A stretch of DNA of 20,028 nt from Nemertoderma westbladi (taxonomy: Eukaryota > Xenacoelomorpha > Nemertodermatida > Nemertodermatidae), in assembly GCA_032718475.1 (NCBI GenBank), contig JAUCBJ010006306.1, positions 1 to 20,028 of the forward strand. The letters are read 5' to 3'. The position numbers and the translations under genes were made by a program. Positions 1 to 8,878 of the stretch are shown one piece after another (within the stretch, counting starts at the first letter, position 1; each line of letters opens with the position of its first letter). Below the pieces are notes generated by a model. That model was not told where the DNA came from, did not search any database, and worked only from the letters and a program-made list of their open reading frames with translations.

Positions 1-168
1 TATAAATGCAAGCAGCTGCTTTCCTGGCAGATAAGCGTAATCAGATTGGTCAGCGTACTCACATTGATGGGCGATTTTACAATGCCAGTCTGCCCCAACG
101 GCAACACCTGTATCCACAACCAACCATAGTGAAAATAGCAAGAAAATAGCCTTAAAGACTTCCTTCCA
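1..168 (-). CDS. Possible partial exon of a secreted or membrane protein (N-terminal part)
   Basis: I do not recognise this gene. Read on the minus strand, in the frame whose codons occupy positions 1-3, 4-6 and so on, the sequence is open from the left edge to about 168. It reads WKEVFKAIFLLFSLWLVV, then DTGVAVGADWHCKIAHQC, then EYADQSDYAYLPGKQLLAFI. A basic start, a hydrophobic core and a small-residue GVAVGA site before DWHC look like a secretory signal peptide, and the two cysteines would suit an extracellular domain. There is no in-frame ATG: the ATG at 167-169 is one base out of frame. The start may therefore lie in another exon, the frame may be broken, or the call may be wrong. The reading stops where a foldback transposon begins (170). 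The plus strand is also open here in two frames, so this rests on composition and signal-peptide shape only. Confidence 0.33.
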
Positions 169-169
169 T

Positions 170-618
170 CTTGTGGGGCGAGCCACGAAGTTGGCGGAGC
201 CTTAGCGAATTGACACTGTTAGGGGGTGGGTCAATTTATGCAAATAGTTGTCGTCGTCGTCGTCGTCGTCGTTGTCGTCGTCGTCGTTGTCGTCGTCGTC
301 GTTGTCGTCGTCGTTACGATTTTGACATGCTAATAACTTTGTCGGATTTAAAGCTGCCAAGTTGAAAATTTGTAGGTATCAATATGAGCAAAAGTTGAGA
401 TTTTTGAGAGACTTTCAGACACCATCAGTGCAATGGTCTCCCGCTAGAGGGCCACATGTCTAAACATTAAATGGCCACCCATTTCTTTGCTTTTAAGCCG
501 TTTAAGCTGAAACTTGGGAAGTATGTACTAGACCATTAGCTGTAAATTTCAAAGGAGGCTAATCTGTCTGCAGTTCTCCAGTCTGCCGCTAGAGGGCGAA
601 ATGTCCCGAATGTGAAAT
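170..618 (+). repeat. Left terminal inverted repeat of the foldback element
   Basis: This arm pairs with 2635-3076 in reverse complement. In order it holds a unique end segment (170-247), a GTC triplet run (about 248-316), an AT-rich segment (317-436) and the first CCGCTAGAGGG monomers. The open reading of about 64 codons starting at 171 comes from the triplet run (poly-Arg) and is mirrored in the right arm. It is not a gene. Confidence 0.75.
248..316 (+). repeat. (GTC)n microsatellite with GTT interruptions
   Basis: An interrupted GTC/GTT triplet run lies inside the left inverted repeat. The matching GAC/AAC run is at about 2937-2999 in the right arm. Confidence 0.85.
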
Positions 619-1695
619 TATTCTTCCATTTAGTTGTTTATGATCTGATTACGCTGAAACTTGTCATATATGTACTAGATGACATCCTGAGTCTTTGTGT
701 GGATTGTAATCGGTCCGAAGTTTTCCAGTCTCCCGCTAGAGGGCCACATGTCTAAACATTAAATGGCCACCCATTTCTTTGCTTTTAATCCGTTTAAGCT
801 GAAACTTGGGAAGTATGTACTAGACCATTAGCTGTAAATTTCAAAGGAGGCTAATCTGTCTGCAGTTCTCCAGTCTGCCGCTAGAGGGCGAAATGTCCCG
901 AATGTGAAATTATTCTTCCATTTAGTTGTTTATGATCTGATTACGCTGAAACTTGTCATATATGTACTAGATGACATCCTGAGTCTTTGTGTGGATTGTA
1001 ATCGGTCCGAAGTTTTCCAGTCTCCCGCTAGAGGGCCACATGTCTAAACATTAAATGGCCACCCATTTCTTTGCTTTTAATCCGTTTAAGCTGAAACTTG
1101 GGAAGTATGTACTAGACCATTAGCTGTAAATTTCAAAGGAGGCTAATCTGTCTGCAGTTCTCCAGTCTGCCGCTAGAGGGCGAAATGTCCCGAATGTGAA
1201 ATTATTCTTCCATTTAGTTGTTTATGATCTGATTACGCTGAAACTTGTCATTTATGTACTAGAAGACATCCTAAGTCTTTGTGTGGACAGTAATCGGTCC
1301 GGAGTTTTCGAGTCTGCCGCTAGAGGGCGAAATGTAGGAAAGTGATAACCTTTGCGAATTCCTTGATCTTAATCTATTTAAGCTGAATTTTGGAATATAC
1401 AGTACCGGTATGTACTAGACCACATGCCTCGTCTTTGTGAGGAAGGTGATCGATCCGTAGTTCTTTAATATGCCGCTAGAGGGCTAAATGTATGAAAGTG
1501 AAAACCTTCCAACATTTCGTTATTTATGATCCGTCAATCGGAAACTTGGTAGATATGTAATAGACCATAGGATGTGGCTTTGTAGGGAAACTAATCCTTC
1601 CTTCTTCAGTTACCCAGTCTCCCGCTAGAGGGTTAACGTTTTCCGGGAAAATCTTCTCCTATGTTTTTATAATCCTTTCGAGTTGATACTTAGCA
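437..1695 (+). repeat. Tandem array of about 146-bp monomers with CCGCTAGAGGG cores
   Basis: The monomer boundary motif TCT(C/G)CCGCTAGAGGG recurs at 437, 582, 729, about 874, 1021, about 1166, 1313, 1469 (degenerate) and 1618. The first six form three copies of a 292-bp dimer (437-728, 729-1020, 1021-1312). These copies are almost identical over long stretches, which points to recent tandem duplication. The monomers at 1313, 1469 and 1618 are more diverged. Inverted, older copies of the same monomer sit at about 2228, 2384, 2531, 2661 and 2806 in the right half of the foldback element. Confidence 0.85.
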
Positions 1696-1699
1696 TTAA

Positions 1700-2115
1700 C
1701 TCATTTCACGTGCTGCGCGAAGGCCCCACTTCGTGTAAAATAAGGTAAATGCAACCTTGCTGGGATGATCAGCAAGTCGACATTTGTGACCTTGAACGAT
1801 GCCACCCTGTTGATGGCCTGTTGGATATTACAGGTGCGGCCAGTCAATAACATTCCTTAACCGGTTTCCGGTTCTATAACTGGATTTGGAACAACGTCGA
1901 ACTTGGATCAAGTGTAAGGCAGACCAAGAAATTTGTAGATGATATTTTCCGATTTCTCTGAATCTGTCCTTTTTGCACAATAATGTTTTGCAGCATAGCT
2001 TTCCAGCCGATATCTTTGTGGGTCGTCGCCATGCGTGGAGGGAATGGAAATTGTTCTTATTAAACTCTTTACGTTTATGTTATACACGAAGTGGGGCCTT
2101 CGCGCAGCACGTGAG
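1700..2115. mobile_element. Nested 416-bp inverted-repeat element flanked by TTAA
   Basis: The left end reads CTCATTTCACGTGCTGCGCG and continues AAGGCCCCACTTCGTGTA. The right end is the reverse complement of the same sequence, lacking three bases near the tip. TTAA lies immediately outside both ends (1696-1699 and 2116-2119), as expected for a TTAA target-site duplication of piggyBac-type MITEs. The family assignment is inference, because the tips do not start with the usual CCC/CCY. No coding capacity is seen. The element sits inside the foldback transposon, so it inserted later. Confidence 0.65.
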
Positions 2116-2405
2116 TTAAATTTAATTTAAGTACTAATTCGAAAGTATTACTGTATTAGCAAATTTTAAGCAGATTTCGCCTAATCACTTTTTACCTCTT
2201 TCATTTCTATTCAGACATTTCTGACTCTAGCGGTATAGTGAGAACTGAAGATGGATTAGGGTCTCCAGCCCCACAAAGACACAGCCTATGGATGAATAGT
2301 ACATACGTACATCGGCCAAGTTTCATCTTGAATAACGGATAACGAAATGAGAGACGGATCTCACTTTCAGAAATTTCGTCGTATAGCGGCAGACCGATTA
2401 AATCT

Positions 2406-2423
2406 CCCCCCCCCCCCCCCCCC
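2406..2423 (+). repeat. C18 homopolymer
   Basis: An uninterrupted run of 18 C bases in the right half of the foldback element. The run length may be unreliable in a sequenced assembly. Confidence 0.9.
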
Positions 2424-2564
2424 ACAAAGACGCAGCATGTGGTCCAGAATATATGGCAAGATTCAGCTTAAACTGATTAAAATCAATGAGACGGGAGAAT
2501 CTATTCACTTTCAGGCATAAAGTAGTCCTATAGCGGGTGACTGTTGAACTGATTTTCAACAAAA

Positions 2565-2632
2565 CAAATTTTCAACTTGGCAGCTTTAAATTCGACAAAG
2601 TTATAAGCATGTCAATATCATAACGACGACAA
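2565..2632 (-). repeat. Extra internal copy of a terminal segment of the foldback element
   Basis: This segment repeats, in the same orientation and with a few mismatches, the segment at about 2880-2947 of the right arm (CAAATTTTCAACTTGGCAGC, then the TTTAAA and CGACAAAGTTAT parts and a short GAC run). It ends where the inward inverted repeat begins. Confidence 0.75.
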
Positions 2633-2634
2633 CG

Positions 2635-2963
2635 ATTTCACTTTCAGACATTTGGCCCTCTAGCGGCAGACTGGAGAACTGCAGATGGATTCGCCTCCTT
2701 TGAAAGTCACAGCTAATGGTCTAATACATATCTGCCAAGTTTCAGCTTAAACGGATTAAAAGCAAAGAAATGGGAGGGCATTTAATGTTTAGACATGTGG
2801 CCCTCTAGCGGGAGACCATTGCACTGATGGTGTCTGAAAGTCTCTCAAAAATCTCAACTTTTGCTCATATTGATACCTACAAATTTTCAACTTGGCAGCT
2901 TTAAATCCGACAAAGTTATTAGCATGTCAAAATCGTAACGACGACGACAACGACGACGACGAC

Positions 2964-2995
<32 letters not shown>

Positions 2996-3076
2996 CAACT
3001 ATTTGCATAAATTGACCCACCCCCTAACAGTGTCAATTCGCTAAGGCTCCGCCAACTTCGTGGCTCGCCCCACAAG
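2635..3076 (-). repeat. Right terminal inverted repeat of the foldback element
   Basis: This is the reverse complement of 170-618, with scattered mismatches inward and near identity over the outermost 120 bp or so. It contains two inverted CCCTCTAGCGG cores (about 2656-2666 and 2801-2811) and the GAC run. The differences from the left arm indicate that the two arms have diverged since insertion. Confidence 0.72.
2937..2999 (+). repeat. (GAC)n microsatellite in the right inverted repeat
   Basis: An interrupted GAC/AAC triplet run, the mirror of the GTC run at 248-316. The pattern of interruptions differs between the two arms, so the two runs have changed length independently. Confidence 0.85.
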
Positions 3077-4909
3077 TTAATGCTATAAAGAAATTAGTGT
3101 GGCGAAGTAAGCGGAAAGTTGTTGATATTTTTTAATGTTGAAAGTTTGTAATTTTGAATCTAGTGGTTTCCGGTTTCGGTTTGTTACACTCCAACTTCAT
3201 GACTGCGGAATACGTTTGTTAAAAACCAGAGGTTGCCATATAACATGCAACATTGTTACCCAATGTTTTTTCGATCTTTTCACAATTGTCACTAATGTAG
3301 GTGTCGTTGTCGTGCATATATTGAAATTATCTCATTTGTTATTATCGTCAATAAATTACTATTAGGAATGGCTAACTGGAAACTGGCCCGGACCTAAGTC
3401 AAGGCCATATAATACCATTGCAAATATATCATATATTGACGACATCCGAAGAAAAAATATTGCATTGCAATATTTGCATAGCACAATGGATTGAGGTGAA
3501 TCGATGTTGCAGTAATATTGGCTGTCGACATTATTAATATGTGCGCATAGCAAATATTGGGTTCCTTGAGACAATTCACCGCTTATATTTGCAGGTCTAA
3601 ATTCCATGTTTGTCGACTTGGGAGCAATTCGTTTATGCGCAGAGAACTCTACATCTTTATCAGCCAAACAACTATTAATCCCATGGGACATCGACTAACA
3701 TTCTTCATCATTAATTATGTTGTGTAGGAGTGGAGGACAATAATATTGGAAACTCTACAAACATTCTCAAGAAATGCACGCCATGATGGCCAGTTGAGCT
3801 GCACGCACAATGGCACATAATAACAGAAGTCTAGTACAAACCATAAACTATAAACAACGGTTATGAAATGATTACTACAAATTTTTCTTCGACTGAAGCG
3901 TTAATGTCTTAGCGAAGTCGATAAACTGCCAATATAAAGTAAAGTCTATTTCGGAATGTTTAGCCGGAAATTGTTGGCGGAGTTGGAGGTCAGTGCCAGC
4001 AAGACTGTTTGAAACCCTTCCAATTTCCCCTAACAATAGTTCCAAAATGACTGTAACCCTTTCCGATTTTATGAGATTTATCACAAACTGGTTTGTATTA
4101 ACAACAATATTCTACCTATTGAAATTATATCGCCACAATTCATGACAGTTTTGGTCGCTTTAATGACCGCAGGTGGGCAGGTGTTCTTCAATAATATTTG
4201 ATGTGCACTTGTATCGAAGTAGACGAATATCAACTTCTTCGTTTTAAAAAAAAATCAGTCGTTAATTCGCTACATTAATTGGTGTACATGGTCTCGTTTT
4301 ATAAATAATTTGTCATATCATCAATGATTTATTGAACGGTTTCCCTTCCAAACGAGATGAACTCTTATGATAATTGGCTAGTTCTGTACCCGAAGTACGA
4401 AACTCTTTGCTTCCATTTGACATGGTACAAATCAAAGGAAATGCTGCTCTCGAAAACCCAATGAGCGGAAGTTAATTGACAACAGAAATGCTACCATTTT
4501 AATTAGATAAATAATAACGATACAAATTGTAGCACAGAAACACTGATATATTACAGATAATATATACACTATCGCACATAACTCAAAGTATGCCCGCCGA
4601 ATCACCCAAAAATATAATGATACTAATCAAAAATTTGGAATTCACAATTAATGCTTGAGGACTAATTAATTACCTGTTGATATATCGTCCCTTTTCCCTT
4701 CCTGTAATTGTGTCACAAAACTGAAAGCCCAGAGATACCTTAATAAAAAGATTTTATCTATCCTAATATGGACTGTCATATCAGTTGAGGATATTCCATA
4801 TTGCTGATATGTAGACCAAAAATGATTCCATGAATTCACTCTAAGTCATATTTAAATATTTAAGCTAATTAATTTAATTTGTTGTTATAATTGTTAAGAT
4901 AATAAGTTA
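3077..4909. other. Non-coding AT-rich spacer
   Basis: I see no convincing gene here. Open frames of up to 109 codons (for example minus strand 3362-3691) show no recognisable domain, and their composition is that of the surrounding AT-rich DNA. There is a TCF/LEF-like ATCAAAGG at 4431-4438. Confidence 0.5.
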
Positions 4910-5151
4910 ATGGCTGGGTCCGAACGTGCTATGGCTGGGTCCGAACGTGCTGGCTGGGTCCGAACGTGGTGGCTGGGTCCGAACGTGGTGGCTGGGTACG
5001 AACGTGGTGGCTGGGTCCGAACGTGCTATGACTGGGTCCGAACGTGCTATGGCTGGGTCCGAACGTGCTGGCTGGGTCCGATTGTGCTATGGCTGGGTCC
5101 GAACGTGCTATGGCTGGGTCCAAACGTGCTGGCTGTGTCCGAACGTCCTGG

Positions 5152-5330
5152 CTGGGTCCGAACGTGCTGGCTGGGTCCGAACCTGCTATGGATGGGTCCG
5201 AACGTGCTATGGCTAGGTCCGAATGTACTATGGCTGTGTCCGAACGTCCTGGCTGGGTCCGAACGTGCTATGGCTGGGTCCGAACGTGCTGGCTGGGTCC
5301 GATTGTGCTATGGCTGGGTCCAAACGTGCT
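5152..5330 (+). repeat. Duplicated block within the minisatellite, copy 1 (offset 440 bp)
   Basis: The run of variant units here (AACCTGCTATGGATGGG, GGCTAGGTCCGAATGTACT, GTGTCCGAACGTCC, GATTGTGC) recurs base for base at 5592-5770. This marks a duplication of a multi-unit block. Confidence 0.85.
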
Positions 5331-5591
5331 GGCTGTGTCCGAACGTGCTGGCTGGGTCCGAACGTGCTATGGCTGGGTCCAAACGTGCTGGCTGTGTCCG
5401 AACGTCCTGGCTGGGTCCGAACGTGCTATGACTGGGTCCGAACGTGCTATGGCTGGGTCCGAACGTGCTGGCTGGGTCCGATTGTGCTATGGCTGGGTCC
5501 AAACGTGCTGGCTGTGTCCGAACGTGCTGGCTGGGTCCGAACGTGCTATGGCTGGGTCCAAACGTGCTGGCTGGGTCCGAACGTGCTATGT

Positions 5592-5770
5592 CTGGGTCCG
5601 AACGTGCTGGCTGGGTCCGAACCTGCTATGGATGGGTCCGAACGTGCTATGGCTAGGTCCGAATGTACTATGGCTGTGTCCGAACGTCCTGGCTGGGTCC
5701 GAACGTGCTATGGCTGGGTCCGAACGTGCTGGCTGGGTCCGATTGTGCTATGGCTGGGTCCAAACGTGCT
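5592..5770 (+). repeat. Duplicated block within the minisatellite, copy 2
   Basis: The same order of variant units as in 5152-5330, displaced by exactly 440 bp. The match ends at about 5770, where the next unit is 21 bp instead of 19 bp. Confidence 0.85.
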
Positions 5771-6484
5771 ATGGCTGGGTCCGAACGTGCTATGACTGGG
5801 TCCGAACGTGCTGGCTGTGTCCGAACGTGCTGGCTGTGTCCGAACGTCCTGGCTGGGTCCGAACGTGCTATGGCTGGGTCCAAACGTGCTGGCTGTGTCC
5901 GAACGTCCTGGCTGGGTCCGAACGTGCTATGTCTGGGTCCGGACGTGCTATGTCTGGGTCCGGACGTGCTATGGCTGGGTCCGAACGTGCTATGTCTGGG
6001 TCCGAACGTGCTGGCTGGGTCCGATTGTGCTATGGCTGGGTCCGAACGTGCTATGGCTGGGTCCGAACTTGCTATGGCTGGGTCCGAACGTGCTATGGCT
6101 GGGTCCGAACGTAATGGCTGGGTCCGATTGTGCTATGACTGGGTCCGACCGTGCTATGTCTGGGTCCGAACGTGCCATGGCTGGGTCCGAACGTGCTATG
6201 GTTAGGTCCAAACGTGCTATGTCTGGGTCCGAACGTGCTATGACTGGGTCCGAACGTGCTATGGCTGGGTCCGAACGTGCTATGACTGGGTCCGAACGTG
6301 CTATGGCTGGGTCCGAACGTGCTATGACTGGGTCCGAACGTGCTATGGCTGGGTCCGAACGTGCTATGACTGGGTCCGAACGTGCTATGGCTGGGTCCGA
6401 ACGTGCTATGACTGGGTCCCAACGTGCTGGCTGGTTCCGAACGTGGTGGCTGGGTCCGAAATTGCTATGGCTGGGTCCGAACGT

Positions 6485-6900
6485 GCTGGCTGGGTCCGAT
6501 TGTGCTATGACTGGGTCCGAACGTGCTATGGCTGGGTCCGAACGTGCTATGACTGGGTCCGAACGTGCTATGGCTGGGTCCGAACGTGCTATGACTGGGT
6601 CCGAACGTGCTATGGCTGGGTCCGAACGTGCTATGACTGGGTCCGAACGTGCTATGACTGGGTCCGAACGTGCTATGGCTGGGTCCGAACGTGCTGGCTG
6701 GGTCCGATTGTGCTATGACTGGGTCCGAACGTGCTATGGCTGGGTCCGAACGTGCTATGACTGGGTCCGAACGTGCTATGGCTGGGTCCGAACGTGCTAT
6801 GACTGGGTCCGAACGTGCTATGGCTGGGTCCGAACGTGCTATGACTGGGTCCGAACGTGCTATGACTGGGTCCGAACGTGCTATGGCTGGGTCCGAACGT
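6485..6900 (+). repeat. 208-bp higher-order repeat, two tandem copies
   Basis: A 208-bp block of nine 21-bp units plus one 19-bp unit occurs twice in tandem (about 6485-6692 and 6693-6900). Inside it, ATGGCT and ATGACT units alternate, giving a 42-bp dimer. The marker GATTGTGCTATGACTGGG falls 208 bp apart. The same 42-bp alternation occurs in 6230-6420. Confidence 0.8.
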
Positions 6901-7190
6901 GCTGGTTGGGTCCGAACGTGCTATGGCTGGGTCCGAACGTGCTATGGCTGGGTCCGAACGTGCTATGGCTGGGTCCGAACGTGCTATAGCTGGGTCCGAA
7001 CGTGCTATGGCTGGGTCCGAACGTGCTATGGCTGGGTCCGAACGTTTTATGTCTGGGTCCAAACGTGCTGGCTGTGTCCGAACGTCCTGGCTGGGTCCGA
7101 ACGTGCTATGGCTGGGTCCGAACGTGTTATGGCTGGGTCCGAACTTGCTATGGCTTGGTTCGAACGTGCTATGGCTGGTCCGCAACTCCT

Positions 7191-7335
7191 GAAGCTCCTC
7201 GGAACTCGGACGTCCTGTCTGGATGCGGATGTCCTGACTGGATAGATGCGGACGTAGTGGTGGCCGCCGTCGTAGTGACTGGAACCGGACTTTCGGACAT
7301 CCTGGCCCTGTCTGAACGTACAATGGCTATGTATA
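7191..7335 (+). repeat. Degenerate right flank of the minisatellite
   Basis: This stretch is GC-rich compared with its surroundings. It has scattered echoes of the unit (TCGGACGTCCTGTCTGGATG, TGTCTGAACGTACAATGGCT) but no regular period. It reads as decayed or ancestral array sequence. Confidence 0.5.
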
Positions 7336-8878
7336 CTTTTCTTGTTTTGCCGTTCCTGGGCTGCGGGAACTTCAAAGCAGAATGCGGTGATCGGCCCTTG
7401 AAACTAGTGAAGGGAGATGAGAGTACATGACTATAAGGAAACACGGAAATCAAAGTCACCGAGGATCATAATCAGTGCGTGTGTATAAATGAACACCCCT
7501 TAATTATTATGTTATCAACGAGGTTAGTTTGTCGCTTTGCTTACAGGGCCCATTTGTAAGTAGCAATAATAATGTATTGACCGGTAGTGATGTAGTTGAG
7601 AGGTGTTGGAGGTGATGGGTATCTATTTAACAACCAGTTGTTAAGTTGGGCCTATCAAAGGAAGTAATTAATGCAAAATGGAACGGTTAAACCGTGACCG
7701 ATGGTCCATGAATTACGGGCCCTGTAGTCAGTGAATGAACGTGATCTTGTAGGCCAAGGAATTAAAATAAACCACTTACATCGCTTTGCCAAACCCACGC
7801 GATTTACATGTAATTTAAACTCATTTTATTTTTGAGTTGGATTCGCTTGGTAAATGATTTATTGCGGTATACGCAATTACCTTATTAATTACTATACTTG
7901 TTTTACCATATTTACATGCGAGATGCGAAATTGATATTCCAAACTGTAAAATTCAGACAAAAGAATGAGTGACCTTGTCACTTAATTTTCCTTACTGTAC
8001 CTATTGTTTGGTGTGATTTGTCGATTTATGTTAATTTACTTAGAATTTTCATGAATAGTGAGGTAAAATACGATTGGAGCTAATCATATTTTGATAGGCT
8101 TTTTTGGACCTTAACCATTCATGACTATTTTATATAATAATATAGATAATATAGAATTCAAAAGATGTGGTTTCGATTGATTGCGAATTTATTTTGGGTT
8201 TAATGATAGATTGACTGAATGCTAGACCTTATACAACTACAACTAAACGGGCGGTACCTTCAAAGGTTTATTATATGAAAACGCAAATGTGTAAAAATCA
8301 CAGCCACTCCTCCGCTTAGAGTATCACCTCTGGGATGGGTGGCGGTTTATATTTGATCTGGACGTGGGATTGACTATGGCTACCAGGCCACGGGGTGTGT
8401 GTTGTTGGTTCTAAGCAACACCTATCCTCCCTAAAACCTCTCATATTCCCTTCACTAAAGCTGACCAGTTTGTCAGGGTTTGTTAAGTTAATCAGTAAAC
8501 AGGTCTACTATGGTCGTGTAGCCAACATATGGAGTGAGACGGGACACAGTTTATCAAAAGGCTCTGATAACTATAATTATTATCTCCTTTCCGAATGTCT
8601 AAATTAAGAAAACGTTTTTAAAAAATTAAACATGAATTAAGACCTTTTGCAGAGAGAGGAGAATTTCAATGATTTTAAAATAATGAGTTGTCATTTGATA
8701 TTACATCTGTTCTTGGACAAATGTACTTGGAGAGGTTGCAATTGTACTTGTATATCAGGCATAAACGTTCCCCAAAATAAAAACAAGTGTAAAGGTGTAC
8801 GCAACGAGCGAAATTTATTAACACTTCATTAAAAAATATTCCAACATCGAAAGTTAAATAAATAGGCAATAAACAAGT
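7336..8878. other. Non-coding AT-rich spacer
   Basis: No gene is supported; open frames are short and AT-driven. Two points deserve note: an ATCAAAGGAAGT composite at 7654-7665 (TCF-like plus ETS-like) and a forkhead-type GTAAACA at about 8496. Whether this is part of the FoxA regulatory region is inference from position only. Confidence 0.45.

Larger units (their letters stand above)
170..3076. mobile_element. Foldback-type DNA transposon with long terminal inverted repeats
   Basis: The sequence starting CTTGTGGGGCGAGCC at 170 reappears as its reverse complement ending at 3076. The match continues inward for about 445 bp (170-618 against 2635-3076). It includes mirrored GTC/GAC triplet runs and a CCGCTAGAGGG-containing repeat. 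Long inverted repeats around a non-coding, internally repeated middle are typical of foldback or MITE-like non-autonomous DNA elements. No transposase frame is visible inside. No clear target-site duplication is seen: the left flank ends CTTCCAT and the right flank begins TTAATGC, so the superfamily cannot be assigned. A smaller element (1700-2115) is nested within it. Confidence 0.75.
4910..7190 (+). repeat. Minisatellite of 21-bp and 19-bp units
   Basis: Roughly 110 tandem units are present. The 21-bp unit is ATGGCTGGGTCCGAACGTGC plus T. A 19-bp version lacks the leading AT (GGCTGGGTCCGAACGTGCT). Variants include ATGACT, ATGTCT, GTGTCC, CAAACG, GATTGTG and GAACGTCCT. The 21-bp unit has no stop in five of six frames, which gives spurious open frames of up to 393 codons (MAGSERA, WLGPNVL and CYGWVRT peptides). 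The 19-bp units shift the frame, so no single peptide repeat is maintained along the array. The left edge against AT-rich DNA is abrupt, while the right edge decays gradually. The array ends about 3.4 kb upstream of the FoxA start codon. Confidence 0.95.

Noticed and set aside
171-365. 64-codon frame with poly-Arg, and its twin on the minus strand at 2887-3075
   Set aside because: It lies in the inverted-repeat ends of the foldback element, and its Arg run is the GTC/GAC microsatellite.
3362-3691. 109-codon minus-strand open frame
   Set aside because: No domain, no homolog recognised, AT-driven composition and an overlapping second frame. Chance is the simplest reading.
5808-6989. 393-codon plus-strand open frame and the many other long frames at 4910-7323
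   Set aside because: They are products of a 21-bp/19-bp tandem repeat without stop codons. Several frames on both strands overlap and the frame is not maintained across units.
4910-7190. CRISPR array
   Set aside because: Units are contiguous with no unique spacers, and the context is eukaryotic (spliced gene). It is a minisatellite.
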